Assembly (NCBI GenBank): GCA_037013685.1
Contig: CM072899.1
Location: 6,862,479-6,926,478, forward strand
Direction: 5' to 3'
Length of the DNA stretch: 64,000 bases
DNA from: Acridotheres tristis
Taxonomy: Eukaryota > Chordata > Aves > Passeriformes > Sturnidae
The position numbers and the translations under genes are program-made. Positions 52,401-64,000 of the stretch are shown here, piece after piece. The first letter of the stretch is position 1, and the number at the start of each line of letters is the position of its first letter. The notes beneath the pieces were generated by a model that saw nothing but the letters and a program-made list of their open reading frames with translations, made no database searches and was not told where the DNA came from.

Positions 52401-55139
52401 CATGTAAATGCTACTTTTTCATAAAAGGCAAGTTCTGTTGCTTCATGCAAAAATGAAAACAAAAACTATAAAGCAGAAGACATCTACAAAGACAAATCTA
52501 GAAATAGGGTAGTCAAGAATTGGACAAGAAAGGGTGAAGGAGGGATCAGCAAAAATTTTATTCTTGTATATGAAAGATCAGAGCATACTATGTCACCACC
52601 TGTGAATTTTGCTGTAGGGATTACACCTGCAGTTGAGTTTGAAAGGAGCTAAAAGAGTAAGTCTCAAAAGAATAAATTGACAACTTAATGACCCTTTAAA
52701 GAGAACTCTTTCTCTGGATAATGGGTGGCAGAGAACAGGAATGATTCTTGCTGAGAATTTACAGCAGGTCAATTACAACCACAACTGTCAGCTGAGTAAT
52801 GCAAGGAGGTCGTGGGATAATTGAGAACAAGCCAGGTGGAGCTCTCTCCTTAGTACCCTGGAAAAGGGAGAGCTAGTTGAAAGGTGGAAAACTGACAAAA
52901 AAAGCCAAAGCAGCAATCCAGGAAAACGGAAAAAGGCCTGCATTTCCAAACCAGTGCAGCATTATGTCACTCTCATCGCCTCACTATCAAAGAAACTTGG
53001 ACAAAATTGCTCTTTAATACTTTGAGGAATTAGTGATATGCAAGACAGGAAACCACAGCCTGGAAGAGCAAAAGCTGTATCCCAGTCAAAACTGTATCTA
53101 CACAGATTACATATAATATAGGCAGAGTTACAATTACAAATGCACATTATCCATTTAAGGGGAAACATTTACATGAAAATTGTAATTGCAAATCAACTCA
53201 TTAAAATAAAGAAAATGGAAATGTATGTGATAGAGCATCCCTAACTTTTGGAAGCATCAAAACGAATGCCTCAGCTATCCAAGGTACTTTAACTCTGTTT
53301 CTTCTCAGGTACCAGAAATATGCACCAAAGAATTTAGTGTATTTCCTATGTATACCAATAGCAAGTGCTTCTCAGAATTACCTAAATATTTACTATTATT
53401 TGTGCAAACACAAATGTAACAGAATATTTGGTGTAAAATATAATAACGATACAAGTTATTCTGAAACTATTTAAAATTCACATAGATAATTAATAACAAG
53501 AAGGATCAAACTTTAATAACTAATATTTACGTTACTTCATAACTAATACCTTTATCAATGGAGAAACAATAACACCTTTTGGATAATTGATAAAAATTGC
53601 AAAATAATTATGCACAGCAAAGTGCACTTGATGGGTCTTAACTTTGACTACTATAATTTTCCTTTGTCTAATGACAACAGACAAAGACCAGCTTTCATTA
53701 TCTTCCTCAACAAATCATGTCATCACTGATTTCATCTTCCAACAATTTCTCTTTTAACTTAGAAGTCTTCTTCAGCAGTAAGATTAACAAAGTCCTTATT
53801 TGCATATTCCACTTCAACAATTTAAGTGAAACCACACAAAGCATTGAACAGAAAGGTAAAAACATACCATGTTTCAGAAATAATGCAAGATTTTCTATAA
53901 GCAAGTATTTTGTCTTATATTTCAAAACACCCAGATCTTGCAGTATGATTTGTGACACTATTTATTTGAAAGTTCAATCCCTAAAACACATTATCTTACT
54001 GCAGCAAACTAAGATAAATATGGATGGTTGAAATTATATTTATAAATTTCTTTTAAAATGGTTTTTATATATGTCTGTAAACAAGAAAAATATATGCTCT
54101 ACATTTTAAACCACAGGAATATTTCATGCCAATTACAACTTTTATTACATCAGAAACACAAACAATGAAAGCCTGGTAGCTAGCAGCAAGGCACTGGACA
54201 TCAGGATTTTCCATTTTTAAAATAAAAAAAATCCTGACTGGATCATTTAAAAAGGTGCACTAAATAAAACAGTAACAAAGTAAAAAACTAAGGAAAATAT
54301 ACAAACATATAATATAAACATACTTTTCAAGACAGAAAGGCACACCTAATCAAGGCAATTGAGAGCACATGATTAATAGGATTTGCAAAATTTATTACTG
54401 AGCTTCTCTGTTAAAGGTAACATTATTCAAACGACACCGTCACAGTTATTGCAGATTAAGGATTTCAAATTAGCTCCTTGTGTATATCATTATTTTGAGT
54501 AGCTGCATTTTATCTGTCTAATTTCAAATTACTGCAGGCAGATGAAAGTCATCTGAAAATCTGACTCATAATTCAGGTACCATACCACTAACCTTAACAG
54601 AGATGCTGGTTCCTACACAGGTACAGCACTATTCCCCATGTAAACAAAGGACACTGCCATGCACCCCAGGCTAAGGATGTCAGCATTTTTCAAACACCTT
54701 TCTGACTGTTCCATTTTATGGTGATGCAATATGACCTACATTTTCAACGGCCAAAGAGAGACAGAGAGATAGAAAGGGAGGAGATAGAGAAAATAAAGAC
54801 AGACCTTTGCTGTCCTTATCCTCTACCAACTACAGCTTTAACTGTCCCTCACTGGAGTAGTAATGGGCAAGAATAAAAGCAGAATAACCTTATCATAAAT
54901 TCTGAATGAGAAGTTGAAAGACAGGCAGGTGTAAGAAATAGCAAGTTTTTTTCCTACAATCCTGTGGAACAAGTACATAGTGACACCCTCAATAGGAAAG
55001 AACAGTAGAATCAATAATTTTATAATCAGTTGCCAGAACAAAGCTGTCTGTAATACAGATGCTTATTTTACTACCTACCATGTTCCTACCACTTCATTTC
55101 CATGTATTCCCTTAAGATCTCAAAACAAAACACAAAATA

Positions 55140-55235
55140 ATCCACATCATTATCATCAGTTTTACAGACAGAGGAATTGAGGAAGGAGGAGTGATTTAAC
55201 TACAGTTATATACCAGGCCCAAGGAAGGCTTGGAA
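55140..55235 (+). repeat. ancient MIR/L2-type 3' remnant
   Basis: CATCATTATCATCAGTTTTACAGACAGAGGAATTGAGG, followed by GTGATTTAACTACAGTTATA, parallels the classic amniote MIR/L2 tail (ATTTTACAGATGAGGAAACTGAGG, then a 'tgacttgcccaaggtca' segment). It is diverged but runs collinearly for about 90 bp. Confidence 0.55.
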
Positions 55236-56680
55236 ACACAAAGCATCACTCTTCATTATCTCTGTCCTCTGCAATCTGTTAGGGGCTGTGATACTTGTGA
55301 CCCTAATATATAATCTTGACATAATACCAGAATTATCTCTATTTTGTATTTCTTGCACATGAACTTCACACAGAAATCTGTACTAAATTACTCCTAACTC
55401 TCAGAAAGCTTCCCCTCACAAATGATGGTCCACATTTCTCAAACTGGCTCTGGAAATGCACTTGACTGAGCTGTAAAATTCGGCTCTGGAAAAGTTAATG
55501 GTCTTTTCATTATAAACATGTAAAAATATAGAACTAATTAAATCTTTGGGTGAGTTTTTTGGTGGTTTGTATTTTTTATTATTCTGCAGCTAAAGCCTCT
55601 TTCTTTTCAAAAATCTGTAGTTTTCCATAGTTAAAACTAGTATGTTAATAAATTAAAAGCTTGTTGCTAGGCTTGTATTAAGTAAAAAAATTAAGATATT
55701 TTGGTTTTTGATTACACTTCTTTAGTGCAAAAATATCCTGCCGAATATCTGCAAAGCACTTAGAGGATCAGAGTCCCTTTACTAGAGCTGGTAGTTAATA
55801 CAATATGCAAAATAACAGTAAGTAATTTATTTATCTTTAAAACTGAAAGCCAGAACACGACCTTAAGTATATCTCTGTACATCCAGAATTACTCCAGCTC
55901 TTTCCAAAGAGCTTCTTGGGATTTCCACATGGGTAAACAAGACTGTGATTTGGCATGGTATTTGAATCTAGAGATCAATAAAATGTATAGACTAATCCTG
56001 GGTTTGAACTGTGATTTTATGATAACAGCAGCTTTCTTATCAAGCAGCATTCATCTCATGAAGTGCAATCAGCCCTACACAGCAAGGGGTGAGAAACTGT
56101 TGCTCATTTGCTTGAGTACTGCTGCCTTTCCCAACAGCAACTTTCTATCAAACTGCCCAGCAGTGAGGATTTCGGGAGGCAAACAGCACCTATACCAAGA
56201 GTGAGAAAGAAAAACCTCAAAGCCCATCCTAATTTATATAGAAGAGACATTGTGGAGAATTAAGAGATAGGCAGCTAACAAATATGAAGGAAGAGAATTA
56301 CCTGTATAATGACGGGAAAGAGCTTGGAAATTGAGAAAGGATGGACACTGCAAAGGAAGGTGGAAAACACAAGGTTTTAAGCTAAAAAGAGAACTATTTC
56401 TCCTTCATAAGACTGTGGGAAAATCCTCACTCAATTAAATGAAATTACAATCACACATTTCTCCACTCTTATTATATCTGACTGCACTTCGGTCAATCTA
56501 TTCAACTCTTTCAAACTGAATTTAGTGAAAAACTGGTATTTCTTCCATTATAAACAGATTTATGTCTCTTAAACTAGGACAGGAGTCGTGCTGACATAAA
56601 AGAAATCTCTTCCATATTGTCAGCATTACTAAAGCTCTCTTCTGTGAAATTTCACTGCAACATTTTCTGTCCCTTCCTAC

Positions 56681-56701
56681 TTTTTTTTTTTTTTTTTTTT
56701 T
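56681..56701. repeat. poly(T) run, 21 nt
   Basis: An uninterrupted T21 on the plus strand, equivalent to an A tail on the minus strand. No retroposed parent sequence was recognised beside it. Confidence 0.9.
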
Positions 56702-58494
56702 CCTTTCTTCAGAGTATCTCTGTCGCAGTTCCGAAGGGAAAGAAGCAGAAGTGACATTTGTATTGCTATCCATCACCATAAAAATCCCAGCTGGAGAAGC
56801 CAATCAGTGCAGGGACCAAGCCCAGCATCCATCCCAGAACGACTCTTCCCTTTGCCTACCAGTGACTGCCACCTAGAGCCAGAGTGCACTGCCTCACACG
56901 GGCGGGACAGAAATGTTACAGCACCAACAGAAATGTCAGCCCCAGCCAAAAGAGAAAAACAAACCGAGAACTCACACTCTAGAAAGTTACAACCAACTTA
57001 AAAGATTAAATTAGTCAGGTTTCTCAACATGCCTTCTGAATAATAAGCATTTGGCTCATGTCTTCTTGTTTTTCTCTGAGAACTGCTATTTTGTTATACA
57101 TATTTAAGTTGCATATATGGGAAAATATATATAAAATAGTACTATACTGCTTTTCAAGTAAATCCTCTGTTTCAGTTTATTTGCTAAGAAATATGCTGGG
57201 CCACGCTAAGAAACTGATTACAGAACCTCATCGTTAGCTGAAGGTGTAACAGTGAAATTTCAAAGACTACCTGTGTTAAAACACTGACAAGGCTTTAACA
57301 TTCATGACATTAGTGATATTAATAAGACAAGAAATGTCTTTTTAGTGGCATGAAACTTAATTAAAAATCCCTAACATTTTCGTTTTAAGAAATACACTTA
57401 CACTGACCCAAATATACCAGTGGCTTAAATATCTACAAAAGCCCACCCAAGCAAACAGCACTTCTGACACACAGAAAGCTTAACACACATTTATAAACTG
57501 TATTAATTCATAACTGCTTATTATACTGTATAAAATCATATCTTTTTCTAACTACTACTTACGTAACTATTAATAAGGTGCCTAATTCTCAAGCATTAGT
57601 CAAACAACCACTAGATACTCTCTAACAGAATAAAAGGAAGGATTTTTTTTGTTATCATTTACCTGGAGAATATAATAATTTGCATTTTAAAATATTCCCA
57701 GTAGCAGTTCCCTTCTCTGTGAACTATACACAGATGCAAAGCCAAAGCTGTGTGAGTGTTAGCATATTCTTCAGCTATTAAAATAATTTATTAGCTATGA
57801 CTAATAATGCCTTGTGAAGAAATCAGTTCTCCAGTTTCCTCACTCTGCTGCTCACCGACAGGCAGACTGGTAACGAGCATTAGAAAAACAGAGGATTTCT
57901 TCTCACATTTATCATTCCATTAGATACACAACCTCCAGGTTCCACAGTATCCCTTCTTTTACCACTACTCCCACTAAGAAATTAATTTTTCCTAAGGGGA
58001 TACATGTTCACAGATAAAATGAAATTAAATGGAATTACAAATCTCACTGTCGAACACGGCTACCTACGTATGAACTAAATGCCAAGCTGTAGTTACTGAA
58101 ATCAACAGTTTGAGTGCAGCCAGCTGGAAAAATTGCTCATTCTGATCCACACTCAGGATATGCCTTCCCCCACAAGGCACTCCACGAATCCCCAGCATTT
58201 TTCCAAGCCGAATAACAATTCTCCAACTGGCCTAGATGCAACACCACAGCAGAGAATAATATTTAAACAGAAGGATGACAGGGACTCACTGTAGAATTGT
58301 CCTGGAGGATGATATGAAAGAAGCACTGCCAAAAAACCCACGTTGAAAAACACAACCTTTCCTTGACAACTACCAAAGCTTTTCTTACAGATAGAACAAA
58401 TTCCATTTGAAAGAGAACTGATGAACAGGTTAAGAGAGAGAATTACAGCTGGAGAATAGGTTTCAGCATGATCCTGTCAAAATGTGTCCAATGT

Positions 58495-58930
58495 GTTGTT
58501 AGGGATCTGTTAACCAAAGGAGAAATAGAAGGAACCTCCAAAAGTCAACCAGTCCATCCCTCAGCCCCAAGACATGATAACTAAGCTACCTGGTGGGAAT
58601 AATACAAGTAATCAAACCTGTTCTTAAAGACCTGGGGCAATGGACAAGCCATTGTCCCAAGGGTGATTATTCCAGCCTTTCAATACTTCCACTAGAGAAT
58701 TGTGTTTGTCCATGATCAATCTTCATTGCCTCAATATGACCTATTTATTTCTCCACCTGCCACCCTGCTTTGCAATGCTCTTCAAGAGATCTGTGTTCCC
58801 ACCCTCCGAATAGTCTCCTTTTTAAGGAAGGAATTGCATTCGTGTGGCAGGAACACATTGTTTATGCATCATGATTTTTTCAGGTCTTCAAGCAACTGCA
58901 CTGGCATCTCCACACCTCCCCTTTCCTAAT
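58495..58930 (-). mobile_element. old CR1/L3-type LINE fragment
   Basis: Reverse-oriented and strongly diverged. The clearest match is CCTGTTCTTAAAGACCT (about 58618) with GTGATTATTCCAGCCTTTCA (about 58662) and AGTCAACCAGTCCATCCCTC before it, in the order found in reverse-complement CR1/L3 copies of amniotes. Boundaries are approximate. Confidence 0.5.
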
Positions 58931-60662
58931 TTCATTCAATACAGACTGATGTCCTCGATATGCGCAGTTAATAAATATTTTATTCCAAAACTAAAGCAGA
59001 TCAAGCAGACTTATTTTCACAAACTCAGGATCCTTATTATTATATAGATTTACTTTGGTTTTTTTGTCTAAGGAAGTTTAGGAAGCTCAGCTAGAACATG
59101 GCATGCCATCCTACTCTATGCAGTGATTTTACATGTAAGTAAAACAAATAAAAGCATAGATGTTATTCCTATCACTTTAAAAATTCAAGTCCTGTTCATG
59201 AGTTAATAAAATGTCATTATTATGGTGTGAACACAAAAATAAAAAGGAAGCTGGCCCCAGTGCCCTGTAACAAAACTATGGAGTTCCCTATTTCTATCAG
59301 AGATGGTGCTCAGAGAAGAGCTGTGAAAAGCAGAAACATAGAAAAATGCTCATCAACTGGCAAGAAAATTAAAAGTAATGAATTGACTGGAAAGCTTCAA
59401 AGTAAATCTTCACAAAATATGACCACATGAAAATAAGGTTTTTCTTTTATTATATTTATATTTACATGCACAAAGTCTCAATACTTATGTTTTCTCTTTT
59501 TGAAATATTTCTTTTTCTAAGGCAAATATCACTCATAAGCTTTAAATTCTCTGACAACAACAGACAACTGTATCTCATATCAACATTGCTCTCCATGAGA
59601 CACTTGCCTGGGAAGATCTTTGACTCGACACCAGAGATCATGGAATTTCCAATTACTTCTTCCTTTCTCACCCAAAAGGATAATGGAGTGTAGCCAAATG
59701 TGGGCCCTGCTGGCAACTGGATTAATACAAACCATTCCTTTAACTGCACTGACACATAATTAAGGTAATATTTTCCTATTTCTATAGCTTTGTAAAAAAC
59801 ATATAAATTACATTTCGTTGTGAATTGCTGTACATTTCTCAACCAAACACACGGTGCTGTGCCCTACCCACATCTCCCAGAAGATGCCCTGTGCTAGGGC
59901 TGCCTGTTACTTATTTTTCCTTAAGCCATGACAGTTATTGCAGCTGCTTAAAAAGACACCACCTGCACAAAAGCCAGCAGAGAACAACTGCTTATTCACA
60001 GATAACTTAACTTTTAGAAGTCTTTGCAAAGAAGCAACACAATCTCATAGCACCCATCTCAAAAGAAGATGCAGAACAGCAATTTCCCTAACTGCTATTA
60101 GCAGAAAGAGAAGAAAGTGTAGATTGCAAAATGGCTGTCTTAGAGTTGAAAATCTCTGTGCCAAATTTAGTAGGCCAGTCCTAGAAACACTGAGAGGAAA
60201 TTACAAATCAAGATTTGATAAGAATAATCCAGTCATTGGGAAATTTGTTGCCTGTATTATCACTGTAAGTCTACACCAACATTTGAGAAGCTGAGCAAGG
60301 TTCAAAATCCTTTCAAGGGCTTGCAAGACCAGGACAGACTTCTGTAAACATTTGAAAACAACTCTTGAGCTATTTCCTTCCATTTGTTTGATGACATGAA
60401 CTACAGTTACAGTCAGTCACGCCTGCTTGTGCAAGCCTTTCACATAACAACAGGATAGAAAAGCTTCACCAGAAGATCTGACAATAAATATCCTCCTATT
60501 CCAATCCAGACAAAATGGCTGCAGCTCAAGTCCAATTTGGGTACTTCTAAAATTAAATATCAAACTTATGACATTAAAAAAAATTTTCATCTGTTTCATT
60601 TTAATATATATGTGCACAACTTTATTTCAGGATATATTATTGTTCAACGTCATCCTAAATTT

Positions 60663-60680
60663 ACACACACACACACACAC
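60663..60680. repeat. (AC)9 microsatellite
   Basis: A perfect AC dinucleotide run of 18 nt. Confidence 0.95.
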
Positions 60681-62408
60681 CAAAAACCACAAGCAGTTCT
60701 CAAAAATGAAAAAAAAACTCCACCAACTCTTATCTGCTGAAGTGACACTGGAATGAAAGTGAAGTGAAAATATTTACCATGAACCACAAAATCACAGGTG
60801 CATACTTATTAATAGCATGGCTTTGTTTTACTCCAATCTCCTATCAGCCAATCTTTATTAATATAAGTTATAAAATTCAATTTATCTGCCTCGCCTCTTT
60901 TATTAGTTCAATTCTCTCCATGTATAATCAAAATTTTAAATGTTATTTAAATAAAAGCAAAAGGCAGAGGACCAAGAAGAACTCATGGTTTTCAAGCATT
61001 CTGCACTAATGTTTCACAAAAAAATAAACAACAAACCAACAAGCAAATCTATACACTTGTTTATAGAGTGTCTACGAAAACCTAAGAAAAAGTTACCTTG
61101 TAACCTGCTTGAAATAAAACATTGTGAGAATAGATACATTGTTATCTACTTTCATAACTACTACTAAGAGAAATAACACTTTGGGTTTAATGTTTTGGGC
61201 ACACATATAGTTACTTCCATATCTCAACTGAAAATGTATATGGATGTACACATACTTCATAGAAAATGTGTTTTGTGTTCAATTCCTCTTTTTCCTGATG
61301 TTTGACATAATATTTTCTATTTACCTTTTGTAACTCACCAAAACATTTCATGAAGCAGGTTATTATACTCCACAATATGATGGGGCTTTTTTTCTGTTCC
61401 TTGTACTTTTCAAGCTCAAATTCTATCCTTGCTTGAAAAGAAAGTACAGATATTACCAGGGAGGCACTCGTATGTCTTTCAATGGAATCTGACCTGCAAT
61501 GCAAAAATTATCTTGCTTGTTCTTTTCTTGCACTTCTGAAATTACTGGTTTGCTTTTATGAATTACTCCCTTAAACACCTTAGTCCTCAGTCACTGAATA
61601 TCTTTTGTGTTGGGTTTCACTGCTGTGTTCAGTCTATCATTCTGACAGCAACACAACCTCGTACTAGTCAACAGTCTGGTGATTACAAAATTCACTCTGA
61701 TGGAAAGAATTATGGGCATTAATCCCCTCAGGAAGGAGGATAGCTGGGTTGAAGTCTCCCACACATGTGGTGAGCAGTCCAGCAGGTAACAGCTCTGCTA
61801 ATGATGAAAAGGGAACCAGAACCACCACCACCTCCTGGGTTTTGAAAGCAAAGATTGACCTTTGCTCCCTTTTTGAAAGAAAGGGCTTATGATCCTGATT
61901 TCAAGAGAGCGTGAATCCAAAATGCTCCCTGGAGAAAGGTGCTTAGCCCTGGAAAGAGGCAGGATTTAAGCACATTCCTACTTCAGCTACTGTGTAGAAA
62001 ATGTGCAGATTCATCGTCTCCTTCAAGCCTTTCTGGCTGGTATAATTTTAACAAAACACCAACAAATAGTAAAGAATTTGGCTTCCCCACCTTCATGGAA
62101 ACATGACCCAACTGGCCTCAGCCAGACCAGCCTTCCCTTTTGGTACAACCTGGATTTGCCCCCTCTGGATCTGACAGTCTCTGCTGGAAATGCCCAGTTA
62201 TCCTCTCATCACATTCCTCTTGAAATATTTGTTTAAACCATCTGTTTAGACAGCAATTGAAGCAATAGTTTAGAAGCTACATTTGGCACACCAGAAAACA
62301 AAAGTGAAGAGAATATGCCATCTTCCTAAGGCCACAACTCCACTCTGGTTTGTTTCCAGTCCTTACTGGTAGGTTAACAGTGGTCAGAAACAAAGTTCAA
62401 TGTTTTCA

Positions 62409-62650
62409 CAGGATCATAGAATCATAGAACCACAGAATATTATGAGCTGGAAGAAACCCACAAAGATCATTGAAACCCAGCTCCTGGCCCCGTTCAGGAC
62501 ACCCCAACAATTCCCCCTGTGCCTGAGAACATTGTCCCAAACAGGTTTGGCACTGTGTTTTGCCAGGTTTTGCCATTCCCTGGGGAGCCTGTTCCAGTGC
62601 CCAAACAGTGCCACCTGTATTTCATCCAACATTTTACAAACAAAAACCTG
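62409..62650 (-). mobile_element. CR1 LINE 3' end (reverse orientation)
   Basis: It starts with TCACAGGATCATAGAATCATAGAACC, i.e. the reverse complement of the CR1 terminal ATTCTATG repeats. It continues with GAGCTGGAAGAAACCCACAA, AGATCATTGAAACCCAGCTC and TGGGGAGCCTGTTCCAGTGC, the well-known order of avian CR1 3' UTRs. It is 5'-truncated, as usual for CR1. It is better preserved than the copies at 48.65 and 58.5 kb, hence probably younger. Confidence 0.9.
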
Positions 62651-63073
62651 AGCAGGCATCACCCAAGCATGCAATCATGCCTCTAATTATTTCTATTTCT
62701 CTGCTCAGGCTTGTTCCTCAGAAATTGGGGCTGAGAACGTGTGTCAGTGTATCATGTTTAATGGGAACTGTAAATTGTAGTTGTGCTTCAACATTACCCA
62801 CTGGCAGAGTTTCTCTATTACAAAAAAATAAACCATAAAATAATCTAAAGCAAAATATAAACCCAATTAAAAACATGAAGCAGATGTTTATCAATAGATC
62901 TGATATTCTTTCTCCATCTCCTGAGATAGAAGCCTTTCTTTCAACATCTTTCCATGATGTGGCCAAGCTCAAAGCCTTGTAAAATTTCTATGTTATCTTT
63001 TACAGTTTAGGACTGCTTTTAAAAAATAAAGAAAACAAACTTAACCAACCAATTTTTTTAAACTTCAAAAAGC

Positions 63074-63145
63074 TGACTCAGAAGCTGTGCAATAGCTCTG
63101 ATTCAGCTTTCTTAGCTGAGTCAAAGCATCTGGCCACGTGACTCA
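63074..63145. promoter_or_regulatory. cluster of three AP-1/MARE-type sites with an E-box
   Basis: TGACTCA at 63074-63080, TGAGTCA at 63117-63123 and TGACTCA at 63139-63145 are all perfect AP-1 heptamers within 72 bp. Two are extended (GCTGACTCAG, AGCTGAGTCA) towards the MAF/NF-E2 recognition element. A CACGTG E-box (63135-63140) overlaps the third. Three perfect copies in 72 bp is unlikely by chance and suggests an enhancer; activity is inferred. Confidence 0.5.
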
Positions 63146-64000
63146 GAAAACACCGTTCTGAAGTCGGGCAAGAGCTGCTTTCCAAAGGAGGAAATGCCTG
63201 TTTTCCCTTGCAATCGTTGTGCAAAATTTCCTTGGTAGCACTAGCAGTATTTATTTAAACTTGATACATGTAAATATGATATTCACAGCTTTCTTTTTGT
63301 TCATCCAATGTTTCAAACCACAGTTAAATAAAAATATTTACCATTTGGCCCAATGCCAGCAAAGACAAATTCTTCTAAGTCAGAGGTAAAACCTCATTAA
63401 ACATCCACCTCTTCCTCTGAAAACCCTGGCACAACACTGATCACTACCACAGCCATGAACTGAAGGACTGAGGAAGGAAAAAACAAAAATATCCTCTTTT
63501 CCTTAGTAAAATAAAAAAAGTCACCCTGAAAACATCCTGCCAACAAATTATGAGAATGCTAGATAACTGACTAATCCTGTCAAAAAACCCTCAAAACTAA
63601 TAAATGTCTGCTTTCTTACAAAACACATGAAACAGAATCACAGAACAGCATGAAATGCCACCCTAAAATTACCTGAGTCACTTTAAATCACAGAATGCAG
63701 ACATCATGTGGGATCTCCGAGCCATTGCACAGGCAGCTGAAGTCTAGTGTTAATGATTTTCAGATGAAAAGAAAATTCCAACCAGCTAATCTGTCTCTCA
63801 GTAACTTCATGACAGAGTTTCTCAAGACTCTTGTTAAAACATCTTGAATTTCTCGCTAAGTGGGAATCTACCAAGCCCCTGGGAATAGGATCATGACCCA
63901 TAGTGCCTCTCCTCACACAGAGCCCCTTTTGGCACCCACACAAGGCACAGTTCCCTTTGCATCCCTGCACATGAAAGCTCTGGCTTCTATACTCAATACC

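Larger units (their letters stand above)
42699..64000 (-). other. ATXN7: ATXN7 upstream intron / 5' region, no exon recognised
   Basis: The acceptor at 42700-42699 shows that transcripts can enter coding exon 1 from an upstream exon, so at least part of this region is intron. No non-coding 5' exon can be identified by sequence alone. I looked on the plus strand for THOC7, the divergent neighbour upstream of ATXN7 in mammals, and saw none of its coding sequence; it presumably lies beyond 64 kb. Identified contents are the CpG island to 43.33 kb, CR1 fragments at 48.65, 58.5 and 62.4 kb, a MIR-like remnant at 55.15 kb, and an AP-1 cluster at 63.07 kb. I see nothing definable in 44-48.6, 49.5-55.1, 55.3-58.4 and 59-62.4 kb beyond low-complexity runs. 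Confidence 0.7.

Noticed and set aside
59462..59842. 126-codon minus-strand frame that reads fairly protein-like
   Set aside because: I could not place it in any family, and AT-rich frames of this length occur by chance in 64 kb; a protein search would settle it.
42900..64000. Expected divergent neighbour THOC7 on the plus strand
   Set aside because: No sequence matching its coding exons was seen; in mammals it lies tens of kb upstream of the polyglutamine exon, so it is probably outside the window.

Overview
This is a stretch of vertebrate nuclear DNA, almost certainly from a bird and probably a songbird. It is AT-rich and intron-like, with no bacterial-style dense coding. The avian evidence is several CR1 retrotransposon copies, including a 3' end with the hallmark ATCATAGAATCATAGAA motif, plus a solo LTR of a type I recognise from passerine genomes. 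The reading frames open across the window are nearly all chance frames in introns and repeats.

The one protein-coding gene I can support is ATXN7 (ataxin-7, a subunit of the SAGA histone acetyltransferase/deubiquitinase complex), read on the minus strand from right to left. Three consecutive coding exons can be read with canonical splice sites and compatible phase: 42444-42698 (ATG plus the N-terminus), 41862-41930, and 18696-18800 (zinc-binding block). Together they give the first 139 residues of an uninterrupted frame. The next exon must lie beyond the left end of the window, because nothing in 1-18695 resembles it. The first coding exon has a splice acceptor 11 bases before the ATG, so at least one non-coding 5' exon lies further right, either unrecognised in 42.7-64 kb or beyond the window.

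Layout: 1-18695, intron with an isolated CpG-rich island at about 3.09-3.64 kb, a perfect hairpin at 5.08 kb and simple repeats; 18696-18800, coding exon 3; 18801-41861, a 23-kb intron carrying a 1.3-kb solo LTR (31505-32807) with an internal 39-bp minisatellite; 41862-41930, coding exon 2; 41931-42443, a short GC-rich intron with a strong G-quadruplex motif; 42444-42698, coding exon 1; about 42.03-43.33 kb, a dense CpG island around coding exon 1 that is probably an internal ATXN7 promoter region; 43.3-64 kb, upstream intron or 5' flank with three CR1 fragments, an ancient MIR-like remnant and a cluster of AP-1-type sites.

The most notable biology is at the N-terminus. The site where human ataxin-7 carries its expandable polyglutamine tract (spinocerebellar ataxia type 7) encodes only two glutamines here, in alternating CAG/CGG codons, followed by a glycine-rich run. 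The flanking sequence, splice acceptor and an in-exon CRE palindrome appear conserved. I found no new multi-gene system; the remaining findings are candidate regulatory elements and repeat structures.
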